Below, piece after piece: positions 36,352-45,858 of a stretch of DNA of 64,000 nucleotides; position 1 is the stretch's first letter; every line of letters starts with the position of its first letter. Made by a program: the position numbers and the translations under genes. The notes under the pieces are model-generated. The model saw only the letters and a list, made by a program, of their open reading frames with translations, did not search any database and was not told the DNA's origin. The DNA comes from Maribellus sp. CM-23 (GTDB lineage Bacteria > Bacteroidota > Bacteroidia > Bacteroidales > Prolixibacteraceae), in the NCBI RefSeq assembly GCF_021354595.1, contig NZ_JADWYJ010000003.1:124001-188000 (forward strand). Direction: 5' to 3'.

Positions 36352-37296
36352 TTATCCCCTTACAAAAAGGGCTTTGATGATGTGTTGTGCCATTTTCGGA
36401 TTTTCTTTTAGCCGGCGGGTGGAATAATTAAACCATTTTTGCCCGTACGGAACATAAACCCGCATAAGGTGTCCTTCGTCAACAATGCTTTGACGCAGTT
36501 CCGGTGTTACCCCATACAGCATCTGGAATTCATACATATTCTTCGGAATATTCATTTCCCTGATCATTTTCTGGGCTTCTTCCACTAGGTATTTGTCGTG
36601 GGTGGCAATTCCTGCGTACATTTTGTTTTCAAACATGTACCTGAGGTCGTCGAGGTAGTGGTCGCGAATCTCCTGATATCCCTTGTATGCAACACTTTCC
36701 GGCTCAATGTAAATTCCCTTGCAAAGACGGAAACTGATCGGATGTGCCGCTGTGTTCAGATCATTCAATGCTTCCAGGTCGCTTTTGGTACGTCTCAGGT
36801 ATGCCTGAACAACCAGCCCCACATTGGCAGGGAATTCGGTGCGCAGCCTCCTGAAAATGTCGATTTCCATGTCAACGCACTGCGAGTCTTCCATGTCGAT
36901 CCTGACAAAGGAATTTTTCGAAGCCGCCATTTTTACAATGTCACGCATGTAATTATAGCACGCCTCCTTATCGATCAGCAAACCAAACATGGTAGGTTTT
37001 ACCGAAAAGTTGCCCTGTATTTTATCGGCAGTAAACCGCTCAATTACTTCCAAATATTCGTTACGGTTTTGTTCGGCCTCGTCAAGCGTACTTATGAACT
37101 CGCCCAAAATATCAATGGTGACTTCTATGTTCTTCGCATTGAGTAATTTGGATGCCAATACTCCATCTTCCAGCGTTTCGCCGGCAATGTACCGTTTCGA
37201 AAATACCCACACCAGTTTTTTAGGCATGTACGGTAAAATATTTGAGATTATCTTGTTCAACATTTCGGTTTTTAGAATGATAACTTTTTTTGCCAT
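36352..37296 (-). CDS. Proline dehydrogenase family protein
   Basis: 314 residues, the short monofunctional type (no delta-1-pyrroline-5-carboxylate dehydrogenase fusion). TIM-barrel FAD enzyme; the C-terminal EFQMLYGV and VYVPYGQKWFNYSTRRL contain the conserved arginines that bind proline. It oxidises proline to pyrroline-5-carboxylate and feeds electrons to quinone. A Crp/Fnr-type dyad (37329-37344) lies 33 bases upstream. A downstream ATG (residue 12, MLNKIIS) is an alternative start. Confidence 0.92.
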   Translation of the reverse strand: MAKKVIILKTEMLNKIISNILPYMPKKLVWVFSKRYIAGETLEDGVLASKLLNAKNIEVTIDILGEFISTLDEAEQNRNEYLEVIERFTADKIQGNFSVKPTMFGLLIDKEACYNYMRDIVKMAASKNSFVRIDMEDSQCVDMEIDIFRRLRTEFPANVGLVVQAYLRRTKSDLEALNDLNTAAHPISFRLCKGIYIEPESVAYKGYQEIRDHYLDDLRYMFENKMYAGIATHDKYLVEEAQKMIREMNIPKNMYEFQMLYGVTPELRQSIVDEGHLMRVYVPYGQKWFNYSTRRLKENPKMAQHIIKALFVRG

Positions 37297-37328
37297 GCTA
37301 AAAATACGATTGGGACCAACTTTAATTC

Positions 37329-37344
37329 AATGATGTTTATCATT
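37329..37344. promoter_or_regulatory. TGA-N6-TCA dyad upstream of proline dehydrogenase
   Basis: AATGAT-GTTT-ATCATT, perfect 6-bp arms with TGA-N6-TCA core, the layout of Crp/Fnr-family sites. Confidence 0.45.
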
Positions 37345-37417
37345 CGGGAATTATGATTTAATGCAGGTTTTGAGGGAAGGATAATTGGAATGGCATTAAA
37401 AAAATTGGATAGGGACA

Positions 37418-37445
37418 TTGCATTTCAACTAAAAAATTATCTTTG
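37418..37445 (+). promoter_or_regulatory. Promoter of the OmpH-like gene
   Basis: TTG (37418-37420), 17-base spacer, TATCTTTG (37438-37445); about 50-base leader to ATG 37501. Confidence 0.65.
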
Positions 37446-37500
37446 TCCGGTCTATATAAAATGATAAAACCTACTTGTTTGAATTTAAAGTAATATTGTA

Positions 37501-38103
37501 ATGAAAGGATCATCAATTGTTGTCAGTGTAGTATTATTTGTGGCAGTTGCCGTTTTGTATGTTCTGCATTTTACCGGTGGTAATGCTGATGGAAAAACCA
37601 GTCCTGTCAGAAGTCAGGGAGGAGATTCTGTTGGCGGATTAAAAATTGCCTATGTTAAAGCCGATTCAATTATTTTGAATTATGAAATGGCGCAGGATAT
37701 GCACGATGAGTTTACTAAAAAACAAGAAGCTTATACCAGCGAATACGGTATCAAACGTCAGACTTTTGAAAAAGAAGCCGCAGCATTCCAGGAAAAGCTG
37801 CAGCGTGGTGGCTTTCTTACCGAACAGCGTGCGGTGCAGGAACGCGACCGTTTAGTGGGAAAAGAGCAGGAGATTGTAAAACTTGATCAGGAATTATCTG
37901 CCAAGTTGATGGAGGTTCAGCAAGGCAATAACCAGAAAATTCTGGATAACCTGATGGATTTTCTGAAACGCTACAACGAAACTGCGAAGTATGATTTCAT
38001 TTTCAACTCGGCAGAAGTGTTGATCGGGCCTGAGGCTCACAACCTGACATCGGAAGTGCTGGCAGCGATGAACGAAGAATACAAGGCTACAAAAGAGCAA
38101 TAA
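37501..38103 (+). CDS. OmpH/Skp-family periplasmic chaperone-like protein
   Basis: 200 residues with an N-terminal signal/anchor (6-24), the OmpH start strand LKIAYVKADSIILNY (about 49-63), a long helical coiled-coil arm (65-150) and a returning strand (YDFIFNSAEVLI). Skp-like proteins hold unfolded outer-membrane proteins. Monocistronic with its own promoter and terminator. Confidence 0.88.
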   Translation: MKGSSIVVSVVLFVAVAVLYVLHFTGGNADGKTSPVRSQGGDSVGGLKIAYVKADSIILNYEMAQDMHDEFTKKQEAYTSEYGIKRQTFEKEAAAFQEKLQRGGFLTEQRAVQERDRLVGKEQEIVKLDQELSAKLMEVQQGNNQKILDNLMDFLKRYNETAKYDFIFNSAEVLIGPEAHNLTSEVLAAMNEEYKATKEQ

Positions 38104-38124
38104 AAAGCAACAAACAGATAAATT

Positions 38125-38152
38125 AAATCCGGGTAATGCCCGGATTTTTTTT
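38125..38152 (+). terminator. Terminator of the OmpH-like gene
   Basis: Perfect 9-bp stem AAATCCGGG / CCCGGATTT with a 5-base loop, then T-run. Confidence 0.85.
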
Positions 38153-38178
38153 GCCTTTTATTTTAGTTTTGTAACACT

Positions 38179-39366
38179 GTGTTTGCAGATCAATACATAA
38201 TCAAAAATCAAGTGAAAGCGCTGATTCCGCAAGCGCCGGATGAAAGCGCCGGAATTATCGTTGTAATTCCCTGTTTGCGCGAACGGGCCATCCGGGAAAC
38301 GCTTGAGTCGCTGGTTAAATGCACCTTGCCCAAGTGTGCGGTTGAGGTCATTGTTTTGATCAATCACTCAGAAACAGCTCCGGAGGAAACAAAATTATTT
38401 AACCTGAAAACCAAAGAGGAATTGGATGACTGGATCAGTAGAAATGAACAGAAAGGCATAAGCTTTTTTGCTGTTGGACCTGCAGAGCTTCGAAAAAAAT
38501 GGGCCGGTGCGGGGCTGGCGCGAAAAAAAGGAATGGATGAAGCCATTCTTCGGTTTAATTCCATTAAGCGGAAAGATGGAATCATTGTTTCGCTGGATGC
38601 CGATACTTTGGTGGAGGCAAATTACCTGCTGGAAATTGAATCGCATTTCAAAACCAACAAGAGCCATGTTGGCGCTACCATTGCATTTAGCCATCAAACC
38701 GGGAAGCTTGAACAAGAACACCGGCGCGGGATTGAGCTTTACGAACAGTACCTGGCTTATTACAAGCGGGCCCTTGATTTTGCGGGGTATCCGCATTCGA
38801 TGTTTACGGTCGGGTCGGCGTTTGCCGTTACGGCACAAGCTTATGTAAAAAGGGGAGGAATGAACCGGCGGCGGGCCGGCGAGGATTTTTACTTTTTACA
38901 AAACTTGGTTCAGATCGGAAAAGTAGGGGAGATACGCACAACTACGGTGCATCCTTCGGCGCGTTTGTCTGATCGGGTTCCTTTTGGTACCGGGCCTGTT
39001 TTGCAAAAGTGGATGGCGGGAGAAGAAGACCTTACCCAAACGTATAATTTCGATGCTTTTATTGATTTAAAAGCTTTCTTTGATCGTGCAACCAATTTCT
39101 ATCTTGTGAATAAAGCGGGCTTTGAAAAGATTGCCGACGAACTGCCGGAGCCGGTGGCTGCATTTCTTGTCCAGGATGACTTTTTTAAAGACATAGCCGA
39201 GTTGAACGCCAATTGTGCTTCTGCCGGTGTGTTTGAAAAACGTTTCTTTCAGAAGTTTAATGCGTTCAGAATCCTGAAATACCTGAATTTTGTTCATGCC
39301 GGGTTTTATCCCAAGGCCGGTTTGGAAGAACAATGCTCAAAGCTGGACTCCCAGTTCGGCTATTGA
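38179..39366 (+). CDS. Glycosyltransferase, GT-A (family 2-like)
   Basis: 395 residues. IIVVIPCLRE near the N-terminus and SLDADT (about 138-143) are the nucleotide-sugar and DxD metal-binding elements of GT-A transferases; GEDFYFL at about 235 is the acceptor/base loop. No membrane segment, so cytoplasmic. Starts with GTG 38179, only 8 bases after a TAGTTTTG -7-like box (38164-38171), so its mRNA may have almost no leader. Its stop overlaps the stop of the convergent lipoprotein gene. Donor and acceptor unknown. Confidence 0.82.
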   Translation: MFADQYIIKNQVKALIPQAPDESAGIIVVIPCLRERAIRETLESLVKCTLPKCAVEVIVLINHSETAPEETKLFNLKTKEELDDWISRNEQKGISFFAVGPAELRKKWAGAGLARKKGMDEAILRFNSIKRKDGIIVSLDADTLVEANYLLEIESHFKTNKSHVGATIAFSHQTGKLEQEHRRGIELYEQYLAYYKRALDFAGYPHSMFTVGSAFAVTAQAYVKRGGMNRRRAGEDFYFLQNLVQIGKVGEIRTTTVHPSARLSDRVPFGTGPVLQKWMAGEEDLTQTYNFDAFIDLKAFFDRATNFYLVNKAGFEKIADELPEPVAAFLVQDDFFKDIAELNANCASAGVFEKRFFQKFNAFRILKYLNFVHAGFYPKAGLEEQCSKLDSQFGY

Positions 39367-40010
39367 ACCACTTTGTAGTCGGTGTTTTCCAGTTTAATTG
39401 TTAGCTCGTTAATGGGAGTTTCTGATTTAAAAGCAACAAATCCTTCAATTTTTTCTTGGGGATAAATAATCTCGGCGGCAATGTTAAAAATGTACAGTTT
39501 CTTTTGGACAAAGTTCATCTTTTCAGTTGGATCCTTTTCTTTTTCTTTCTGCTGAAATTCGGGATAGTCACTGAATCCGTCACCGTCAAGATCATCGTCT
39601 ACATCAAGGGCTGAAAGAAGGCCTTCGTAAGCCACATAAAAAACAATAAATACCGGAATTATATAAGCAGCTTTGGGGAATCGCCGGGTTTTTAATTTCT
39701 CGGCCGCAAGTTTATTGTTTACCAAATCCAGTTTGTTCTCTCCGGAGTAAAAACCCAGCTGGCTTCCGTGTACAGGTTCTTCCGAGTTGTTCATTACGGT
39801 GACATAGAGAAGTTGTACATCGTTTTTATTGGCCCATCCTCTTCTGAAATTGTTTTTGCCGTACCTGATTTGATCAGCAGAATAGCTGTATGTAATGGCC
39901 GGGCTTACAACAGGTGGTTTTGTTGGGGCAACCTCGATGACTGTTTTTGGGCTTTTACAGCCAAGTGTAAACAATGTGAAGGCCAGTAATATGGCGGTGA
40001 TCTTTTTCAT
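39360..40010 (-). CDS. Lipoprotein with membrane segment and calcium-loop-like motif
   Basis: 216 residues from ATG 40010, which opens the signal peptide MKKITAILLAFTLFTLGC (Cys18). A second hydrophobic segment (about 117-135, IIPVFIVFYVAYEGLL) is followed by DVDDDLDGDGFSDYPEF, an Asp-rich loop like EF-hand or thrombospondin type 3 calcium repeats. The C-terminus looks like a beta domain. No family recognised. A longer frame to 40067 is not credible since the signal peptide would be internal. Confidence 0.65.
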   Translation of the reverse strand: MKKITAILLAFTLFTLGCKSPKTVIEVAPTKPPVVSPAITYSYSADQIRYGKNNFRRGWANKNDVQLLYVTVMNNSEEPVHGSQLGFYSGENKLDLVNNKLAAEKLKTRRFPKAAYIIPVFIVFYVAYEGLLSALDVDDDLDGDGFSDYPEFQQKEKEKDPTEKMNFVQKKLYIFNIAAEIIYPQEKIEGFVAFKSETPINELTIKLENTDYKVVQ

Positions 40011-40372
40011 GCGTTTGTTTCTGTTTCTCACATAAGTTTGTTTGAATACGGATGCCGGATGTAACAATAATCATTCCTTTTAAAGAACCTTTTTACGCAA
40101 ATTTTAAAAAATAGTGCCAATAAAATCTGTTATAAATTAAAATAAAGCAAGCTATCGTTTCTGTATTAAAGAGGGGATACTTCTTGTGTTTGACCAATCA
40201 TTTTATTCATTGAAAGGTTTGTACTGGTTTCGGTCGTTACAGCTATTCCATAATAAATTATATCGTTATAAAAATTAATTGAATCTTAATAGGTATTTGC
40301 AGTGCTACTTATTGATGTACAGTGTTTTGTGTGGTAGGTTGATAAATCAGGGGAATAAAATGAGGGATGTGG
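40011..40372. other. Gene-free AT-rich stretch
   Basis: Nothing recognised besides the upstream side of the ferredoxin promoter. Confidence 0.5.
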
Positions 40373-40402
40373 TTTGTTTTTTTGGCAAACTTTGTACATT
40401 TG
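40373..40402 (+). promoter_or_regulatory. Promoter of the ferredoxin gene
   Basis: TTTG (40373-40376), 18-base spacer, TACATTTG (40395-40402); about 32-base leader to the ATG at 40439. Excellent match to the Bacteroidota consensus. Confidence 0.7.
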
Positions 40403-40438
40403 CTGCAACGTTAATGTTTAATTAAAAACTTCATTGTT

Positions 40439-40609
40439 ATGGCATACAAAATTTCAGATGAATGTATTGCATGCGGAACTTGTATTGATGAGTGCCCGGT
40501 TGACGCTATCTCAGAAGGTGATATCTACACCATTGATGCGGAACTTTGCACTGATTGTGGTTCATGCGCAGAAGTTTGCCCGGTAGAAGCAATTTCAATC
40601 GACGAATAA
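40439..40609 (+). CDS. 2x[4Fe-4S] bacterial ferredoxin
   Basis: A 56-residue electron carrier. Two cluster motifs are complete: C9-x2-C12-x2-C15-x3-C19-P and C37-x2-C40-x2-C43-x3-C47-P, in a symmetric clostridial-type ferredoxin. It carries low-potential electrons, for example for pyruvate or 2-oxoacid oxidoreductases encoded elsewhere. It has its own promoter and terminator, so it is a single-gene unit. Confidence 0.95.
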   Translation: MAYKISDECIACGTCIDECPVDAISEGDIYTIDAELCTDCGSCAEVCPVEAISIDE

Positions 40610-40631
40610 GCCGGACAACATAAAGAAATTC

Positions 40632-40660
40632 AAAAAGCTCGCTTAGGCGGGCTTTTTTTG
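40632..40660 (+). terminator. Terminator of the ferredoxin gene
   Basis: 11-bp stem with one G-T wobble (40632-40642 / 40647-40657), TTAG loop, T7. Confidence 0.8.
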
Positions 40661-40696
40661 TGGACTTCTTTCACCCCAAACCAGGCAAAGATTTCA

Positions 40697-42292
40697 TCAG
40701 AAGCCGTTTAGGGGCAGAAGAACCGTAGGTAATAAAAGCAGAAAACCCAGCACCGAGAGAATTACTATAAGTGGGACTACCCATTTTACCCATTTTTCGT
40801 AGGGGATCCGGGCAATTCCGAGCACCCCGATTAACACGCCTGAAGTAGGAGTAATCATGTTGGTAAAACCGTCGCCAAGTTGAAATGCAACCACTGTTGC
40901 CTGGCGCGAAATTCCTATTAAATCTGAAAATTGCGACATCATCGGCATGGTGAGGGCCGCTTTTCCCGAGCCACTGGGAATGAAAATATTCAGAAAGGTT
41001 TGAATGAGGTACATGGCTGTAACCGAGCCAACTTTACCCATATCCTGCATGGTTTTGGAAACTCCGTAAAGGATGGTGTCAATAATTTTCCCGTCTTCCA
41101 GAACCACAATGATTCCTCCGGCCAGCCCTACCACCATTGCTGCCGATAAAATGTCTTTTGCCCCTGCAATAAACGATTGGGTAATTTGGTTGGCAGTGTT
41201 GCCTGCTGCAATTCCCGAAAAAACTCCCAAGGCAAGAAACAAGGTAGCTATTTCCATCACGTACCATTGATAGCCCATCACCCCGATAATCAGGAAAACA
41301 ACTGTAAAAAGAAGCAGGTTGAGTATATAGAAATGAACTGATTTTCGAAGTGAAAGTATTCCGAAGAGAATAAACAGTGCAGCGCCAAGGGGCACGGCAG
41401 GGAAGCGGAAAACGTGGTTCCCGATGTTCAGATCGGTGATGGGCTGCGAATAGGAAAAGGCCAGAAAAACCACTGTCAGAAAGAGAAAAGAATACCAGGC
41501 AATTCGCGGAACATTGTAATCTATCTGGATATTGTTTTCGCTGTTCCGGTGGCGCCAGTGTTGGTCGTCGTCATGCACCAGCGATTTTTCAGGGTGTTTT
41601 TTGATACGCGCCGCATACCATAAAATATAGGCAAAACCGGCCGCATTGATCAGTACCCACATCACAATCCTGTATTCAATTCCGGAGAAAAGCGGAAGGT
41701 CAGACAATCCCTGTGCAATTCCTACTGTGAAGGGATTTAGAAAAGCACCCGCGAAACCCAGTGCCGCCGCTACAAAACAGAGCGAAACACCCACAATGGA
41801 ATCGTAGCCCATGGAAATAGCCAGCGGAACAAAAATAATCGTAAAGGCGATGGTTTCTTCGCTCATGCCAAACACAGCGCCAAACAGGCTGAACATGAGC
41901 ATAATTCCGGTCAGGATAATGTTGTTAACCCCCAGTTTGCGCAATACGCGCGATCTTTCCCATTTTTTTGAAAATTGCAGAAAGCTGTAAATCCCGATAT
42001 CAATCGATTTACTTTCGTTCAGGATCCAAAAAGCTCCTCCAATCATCAGGATAAAAGCGATAATGGGGGCTGTATTCACAAAACCATCAAAAAAGGCTGA
42101 AAAAATCTGCCAGCTTTGCCTGCTGCTTTCAATATAATGAAACGAATCGGGATTAATAACACTTCTTTCAACGCCGTTTACAGTCACGGTTTCCCGAACA
42201 AATTCACCCCCCGGAATCATCCAGGTTAACAGGGCACTGAAAACAATCAAAACAAAAATGATAACATAAGTATGAGGTACTTTTCTGAGCAT
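40697..42292 (-). CDS. YfcC-family (C4-dicarboxylate/DcuC-like) transporter
   Basis: 531 residues from ATG 42292 (MLRKVPHTYVIIF); a TTG 30 bases earlier is the only other start. Around 12-13 membrane helices, with WMIPGGEF in the first loop and PSGSGKAALTMPMM in the second half, as in YfcC/DcuC-type (IT superfamily) carriers. Substrates of the family are poorly defined, with carboxylates, peptides or amino acids suggested. Divergent from hutI, with an operator-like dyad between them. Confidence 0.85.
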   Translation of the reverse strand: MLRKVPHTYVIIFVLIVFSALLTWMIPGGEFVRETVTVNGVERSVINPDSFHYIESSRQSWQIFSAFFDGFVNTAPIIAFILMIGGAFWILNESKSIDIGIYSFLQFSKKWERSRVLRKLGVNNIILTGIMLMFSLFGAVFGMSEETIAFTIIFVPLAISMGYDSIVGVSLCFVAAALGFAGAFLNPFTVGIAQGLSDLPLFSGIEYRIVMWVLINAAGFAYILWYAARIKKHPEKSLVHDDDQHWRHRNSENNIQIDYNVPRIAWYSFLFLTVVFLAFSYSQPITDLNIGNHVFRFPAVPLGAALFILFGILSLRKSVHFYILNLLLFTVVFLIIGVMGYQWYVMEIATLFLALGVFSGIAAGNTANQITQSFIAGAKDILSAAMVVGLAGGIIVVLEDGKIIDTILYGVSKTMQDMGKVGSVTAMYLIQTFLNIFIPSGSGKAALTMPMMSQFSDLIGISRQATVVAFQLGDGFTNMITPTSGVLIGVLGIARIPYEKWVKWVVPLIVILSVLGFLLLLPTVLLPLNGF

Positions 42293-42734
42293 AGCCGCAA
42301 ATTTTGGTTCCGAAAATAGCAATTCTTGGCGGAATCATTTAGAAGCATTCTTTTCAATAAGTAACATTCTCAGAAAGTTTGTCGTTTCCATCCGCCGACT
42401 GACTGATCGGAACCGCCCCGGAGTTTCGCCAATAGTATTAATTATTACGTTAAGTAGAATGACAATCGTCATTTGAATTTATCCGGCTTAAAGCTTGATT
42501 TATCGGAGCATTTTTGTACCTTATTATTAAAATAAGTCACAAATTTAAACCGAATTAAAGTGGAAATGTGATCTTGATCTTGCAAAAGCCAAAAGTCAGG
42601 CACCAATAAACTGATGAATAGCTTGTGTTGTTCGGGACTAATTATTGAAAAGGTGGACGGAGAGTTGTGGTAGAAAAAGAAATGAGGAACTTTCCGGGCC
42701 AAAAGAATGAATTGAAAAATAAACATTTGAGTGT
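42293..42734. other. Divergent regulatory region between the transporter and hutI
   Basis: No gene was seen; a reverse frame here has no plausible product. It holds the dyad at 42458-42473 and otherwise AT-rich sequence. Confidence 0.5.
42458..42473. promoter_or_regulatory. TGA-N6-TCA dyad upstream of hutI and the YfcC-type transporter
   Basis: AATGAC-AATC-GTCATT, perfect 6-bp arms, Crp/Fnr-type core. Similar to TATGAC-ATAA-GTCATA at 58707. Confidence 0.45.
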
Positions 42735-43997
42735 ATGAAGTTATTATTGGAAAATATAAAAGAACTTGTTCAGGTGGAAGAGGATCCGGTGTCGTACCGG
42801 GCCGGTAAAGAAATGAGCAAGGTTAAGACCATCAAAAATGCTTTTGTAATTATCCGCGATGAGATTATCGAAGAGTTTGGGCGAATGGATCAGCTAAAAG
42901 ATGTATATCGTGACGATGACCTGCTGATTGAGATCGATTGTTCCAACCGCCTGGTGTATCCCGCTTATTGCGATTCGCACACGCATCTGGTTTATCCGTC
43001 GGCACGCGAAAAAGAATTCGTGGACCGGATTAAAGGGCTTTCTTACGAGGAGATTGCACGTCGTGGGGGCGGAATTCTTAATTCGGCCAAACGCTTGCAC
43101 GAAGCATCGGAAGAAGAGTTGTTCAACGACGCTATGTACCGGATCATCGAAATCATGAAAATGGGAACCGGGGCTGTGGAGATCAAGAGCGGATACGGTT
43201 TGAATACGGAAGATGAACTGAAAATGCTGCGGGTTATTCGCTGGATAAAAGAAACCGCGCCCATTTGTGTGCGGGCTACTTTTTTGGGAGCTCACGCTAT
43301 TCCTGCCGAGTATAAAAGCAATCCGTCGAAATACGTTGATGTGATCATTAATGAAATGATTCCACAGGTGGCCGCCGAAGAATTGGCTGATTTTATTGAT
43401 GTGTTTTGCGATCAGGGTTTTTTCACGGTAGAAGATACCGAACGGATACTGATGGCCGGATTAAAATACGGATTGAAGCCAAAAATTCATGCCAATGAAC
43501 TGGGTTTAACCGGTGGTGTTCAGGTAGGGGTTAAATACGGCGCATTGTCGGTCGATCATCTTGAATTTATTGAGGAGAACGAGATTGCAGCCCTGCAAAG
43601 CAGCGAAACCATGCCAACCGTATTACCCGGAGCAGCTTTTTTCCTGGGGATGAAACTTTCGCCGGTACGCGAAATGATCGAAGCGGGTTTGCCCATCGCG
43701 CTGGCTTCTGATTTTAACCCGGGATCTTCGCCCAGTGGCAACATGAACCTGGTTGCCGCCATGGGATGTATCAAATACAAAATGCTTCCGGAAGAGGTGA
43801 TCAACGCTACCACGCTAAATTCGGCCTATGCAATGGGTATCAGCGATTCGTACGGCAGTATTGCCCGCGGAAAGGTAGCCAACCTGTTTATTACTTCCGA
43901 GATTCCGGGTATTGAGTATATCCCGTATTATTATGGTTCAAGTTTGGTCGAAACAGTTATTCTGAATGGTGAAGTTCAGACTTTCGAACGCTGTTAA
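42735..43997 (+). CDS. hutI: Imidazolonepropionase
   Basis: 420 residues; hydrolyses 4-imidazolone-5-propanoate to N-formimino-glutamate in histidine degradation. Amidohydrolase features: metal motif CDSHTHLVYP (about 76-85), IKSGYGL, HANELGLTGG and ASDFNPGSSPSGNM near the C-terminus. The following gene handles its product, so they form a histidine-catabolic unit. Confidence 0.95.
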   Translation: MKLLLENIKELVQVEEDPVSYRAGKEMSKVKTIKNAFVIIRDEIIEEFGRMDQLKDVYRDDDLLIEIDCSNRLVYPAYCDSHTHLVYPSAREKEFVDRIKGLSYEEIARRGGGILNSAKRLHEASEEELFNDAMYRIIEIMKMGTGAVEIKSGYGLNTEDELKMLRVIRWIKETAPICVRATFLGAHAIPAEYKSNPSKYVDVIINEMIPQVAAEELADFIDVFCDQGFFTVEDTERILMAGLKYGLKPKIHANELGLTGGVQVGVKYGALSVDHLEFIEENEIAALQSSETMPTVLPGAAFFLGMKLSPVREMIEAGLPIALASDFNPGSSPSGNMNLVAAMGCIKYKMLPEEVINATTLNSAYAMGISDSYGSIARGKVANLFITSEIPGIEYIPYYYGSSLVETVILNGEVQTFERC

Positions 43998-44097
43998 AAA
44001 TCATTCCCTTTGCCATCCCCTTGTTCTAAATTCGCCTTTCAATAGGATGATACTGAAAATCTGTGTGACATAATTTCACGATTGAAAAAACTGTAGT

Positions 44098-45795
44098 ATG
44101 AAGAAAATTATTGAGTGCGTGCCTAACTTTTCGGAAGGCCGCGATATGAGCATAATCAAAGAAATTACCAATGCTATTGAAAGTGTTGCAGGCATTAGTT
44201 TGCTGGATGTTGACCCGGGAAAAGCTACGAATCGCACGGTGGTTACTTTTGTGGGTGAGCCGGAAGACGTGATTGAAGCAGCTTTCAGAGGAATTAAAAA
44301 GGCCGCTGAAGTGATTGATATGAGCAAGCATAAAGGAGAGCATCCGCGCTTTGGAGCTACCGATGTTTGCCCGCTGGTTCCGGTGGCAAATGTTACCATG
44401 GAAGAAGCTGTGGTTTATGCCCGCCAACTGGCTGAAAAAGTGGGAACTGAGCTGGGCATTCCTGTTTTTTGTTATGAGTTTGCTTCTTATAAAGAGAAAC
44501 GCAGAAGTTTGGCCAATTGTCGCTCGGGTGAGTACGAAGGCTTGAAAGACCGAATCTCAACTGCCGAGTGGAAACCCGATTTTGGTCCCGATTCGTGGAA
44601 TGAACGTGTAAAAGGGAGTGGTGCAACAGCCATTGGAGCACGTAATTTCCTGGTGGCCTACAATGTTAATTTGAATACGACTTCTACCCGAAGAGCCAAT
44701 GCCATTGCTTTTGATATCCGCGAGGCGGGGCGTGTATTGCGCGAAGGCGACCCGGTGACGGGGAAAATTGTGACTGATGAAAACGGTGAACCTGTCAGAA
44801 TTCCCGGAAGCTTGAAGAAGACGCGTGCAATAGGTTGGTACATTGACGAATACGGCATTGCTCAAATTTCTATAAATCTTACCGATATTTCGGTGACGCC
44901 GGTGCATGTTGCTTTTGATGAGGTGTCGGAGAGGGCGCGTGAACGTGGACTCCGGGCAACCGGTTCCGAATTGGTGGGGCTGATTCCGTTGCAGGCAATG
45001 CTGGATGCCGGGAAATATTTTCTACACAAACAACAGCGCTCCACAGGTATCTCGGATGAGGAGATCATAAAAATTGCCGTGAAGTCGCTGGGTCTGGACG
45101 AGCTTGGTCCTTTTGATCCTAAAAAGAAGATAATTGAATACGTCATCGAAGATAAAGCAGCCCGAAAACTGATCGATTTGACACTGACTCAGTTTAAAGA
45201 CGAAACGGCTTCAGACTCTCCTGCACCCGGAGGAGGTTCTATTTCTGCTTATGTGGGGGCATTGGGAGCTGCACTTGGAGCAATGGTGGCCAACCTTTCG
45301 GCGCACAAGCGCGGTTGGGACGACCGTTGGGAAGAATTCTCGGAGTGGGCAGAAAAAGGAAAACTGTATCATTCGGCCTTGCTGCGGTGTGTGGACGAGG
45401 ATACCGATGCTTTCAACCAGATAATGGCGGCTTTTGGCTTGCCCAAATCTACCGAACAGGAGAAGGCAGAAAGAAAACAGGCCATTCATAATGCGACAAA
45501 AAATGCCATTGAGGTTCCGCTAAAAGTTATGCAACTGGCGCACGATTCACTGGAAGTGATGAAAGCCATGGCTGATTTTGGCAATCCGAACTCGGTATCG
45601 GACGCAGGAGTGGGGGCGTTGTGTGCGCGAACCGCTGTTGAAGGCGCTTATCTGAATGTAAAGATCAATGCGGCCGGGTTTGGAGATAAGGAGTTTCTGA
45701 GCGAAAAACTTGCCCTTGCTGATGGATTGTTGCATTCGGCCAAGCAAAAAGAGGCAGAAATTCTGGCGGTGGTTTACCAAAAAATTGAAGCTTAG
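44098..45795 (+). CDS. Fused glutamate formimidoyltransferase / formimidoyltetrahydrofolate cyclodeaminase
   Basis: 565 residues, a two-enzyme fusion like animal FTCD. Residues 1-325 are formiminotransferase (IIECVPNFSEGRD, KGEHPRFGATDVCP with the catalytic His region); residues about 355-560 are cyclodeaminase (DSPAPGGGSISAYVGALG). It moves the formimino group of formiminoglutamate to tetrahydrofolate and deaminates it. hutU and hutH are not in the window. Confidence 0.95.
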   Translation: MKKIIECVPNFSEGRDMSIIKEITNAIESVAGISLLDVDPGKATNRTVVTFVGEPEDVIEAAFRGIKKAAEVIDMSKHKGEHPRFGATDVCPLVPVANVTMEEAVVYARQLAEKVGTELGIPVFCYEFASYKEKRRSLANCRSGEYEGLKDRISTAEWKPDFGPDSWNERVKGSGATAIGARNFLVAYNVNLNTTSTRRANAIAFDIREAGRVLREGDPVTGKIVTDENGEPVRIPGSLKKTRAIGWYIDEYGIAQISINLTDISVTPVHVAFDEVSERARERGLRATGSELVGLIPLQAMLDAGKYFLHKQQRSTGISDEEIIKIAVKSLGLDELGPFDPKKKIIEYVIEDKAARKLIDLTLTQFKDETASDSPAPGGGSISAYVGALGAALGAMVANLSAHKRGWDDRWEEFSEWAEKGKLYHSALLRCVDEDTDAFNQIMAAFGLPKSTEQEKAERKQAIHNATKNAIEVPLKVMQLAHDSLEVMKAMADFGNPNSVSDAGVGALCARTAVEGAYLNVKINAAGFGDKEFLSEKLALADGLLHSAKQKEAEILAVVYQKIEA

Positions 45796-45818
45796 TAGAG
45801 ATATAGTTGAAATAAGAA

Positions 45819-45858
45819 AAACGCGGTGGCCCGGAATGTCGGGTTACCGCGTTAGTTT
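45819..45858. terminator. Terminator between FTCD and the DUF5995 gene
   Basis: Long stem AACGCGGT..CCCG / CGGG..ACCGCGTT (45820-45833 / 45840-45853) with T5 on the plus side and T5 on the minus side. The stop codon of the minus-strand gene lies inside the stem. Confidence 0.8.

Noticed and set aside
42469..42726. 85-residue reverse frame in the hutI upstream region
   Set aside because: No ribosome site or family features; lies over a regulatory region.
44060..44085. GTGA-N7-TCAC dyad upstream of FTCD as a Crp/HcpR site
   Set aside because: The spacing is seven, one longer than in the TGA-N6-TCA sites, and the arms are short.
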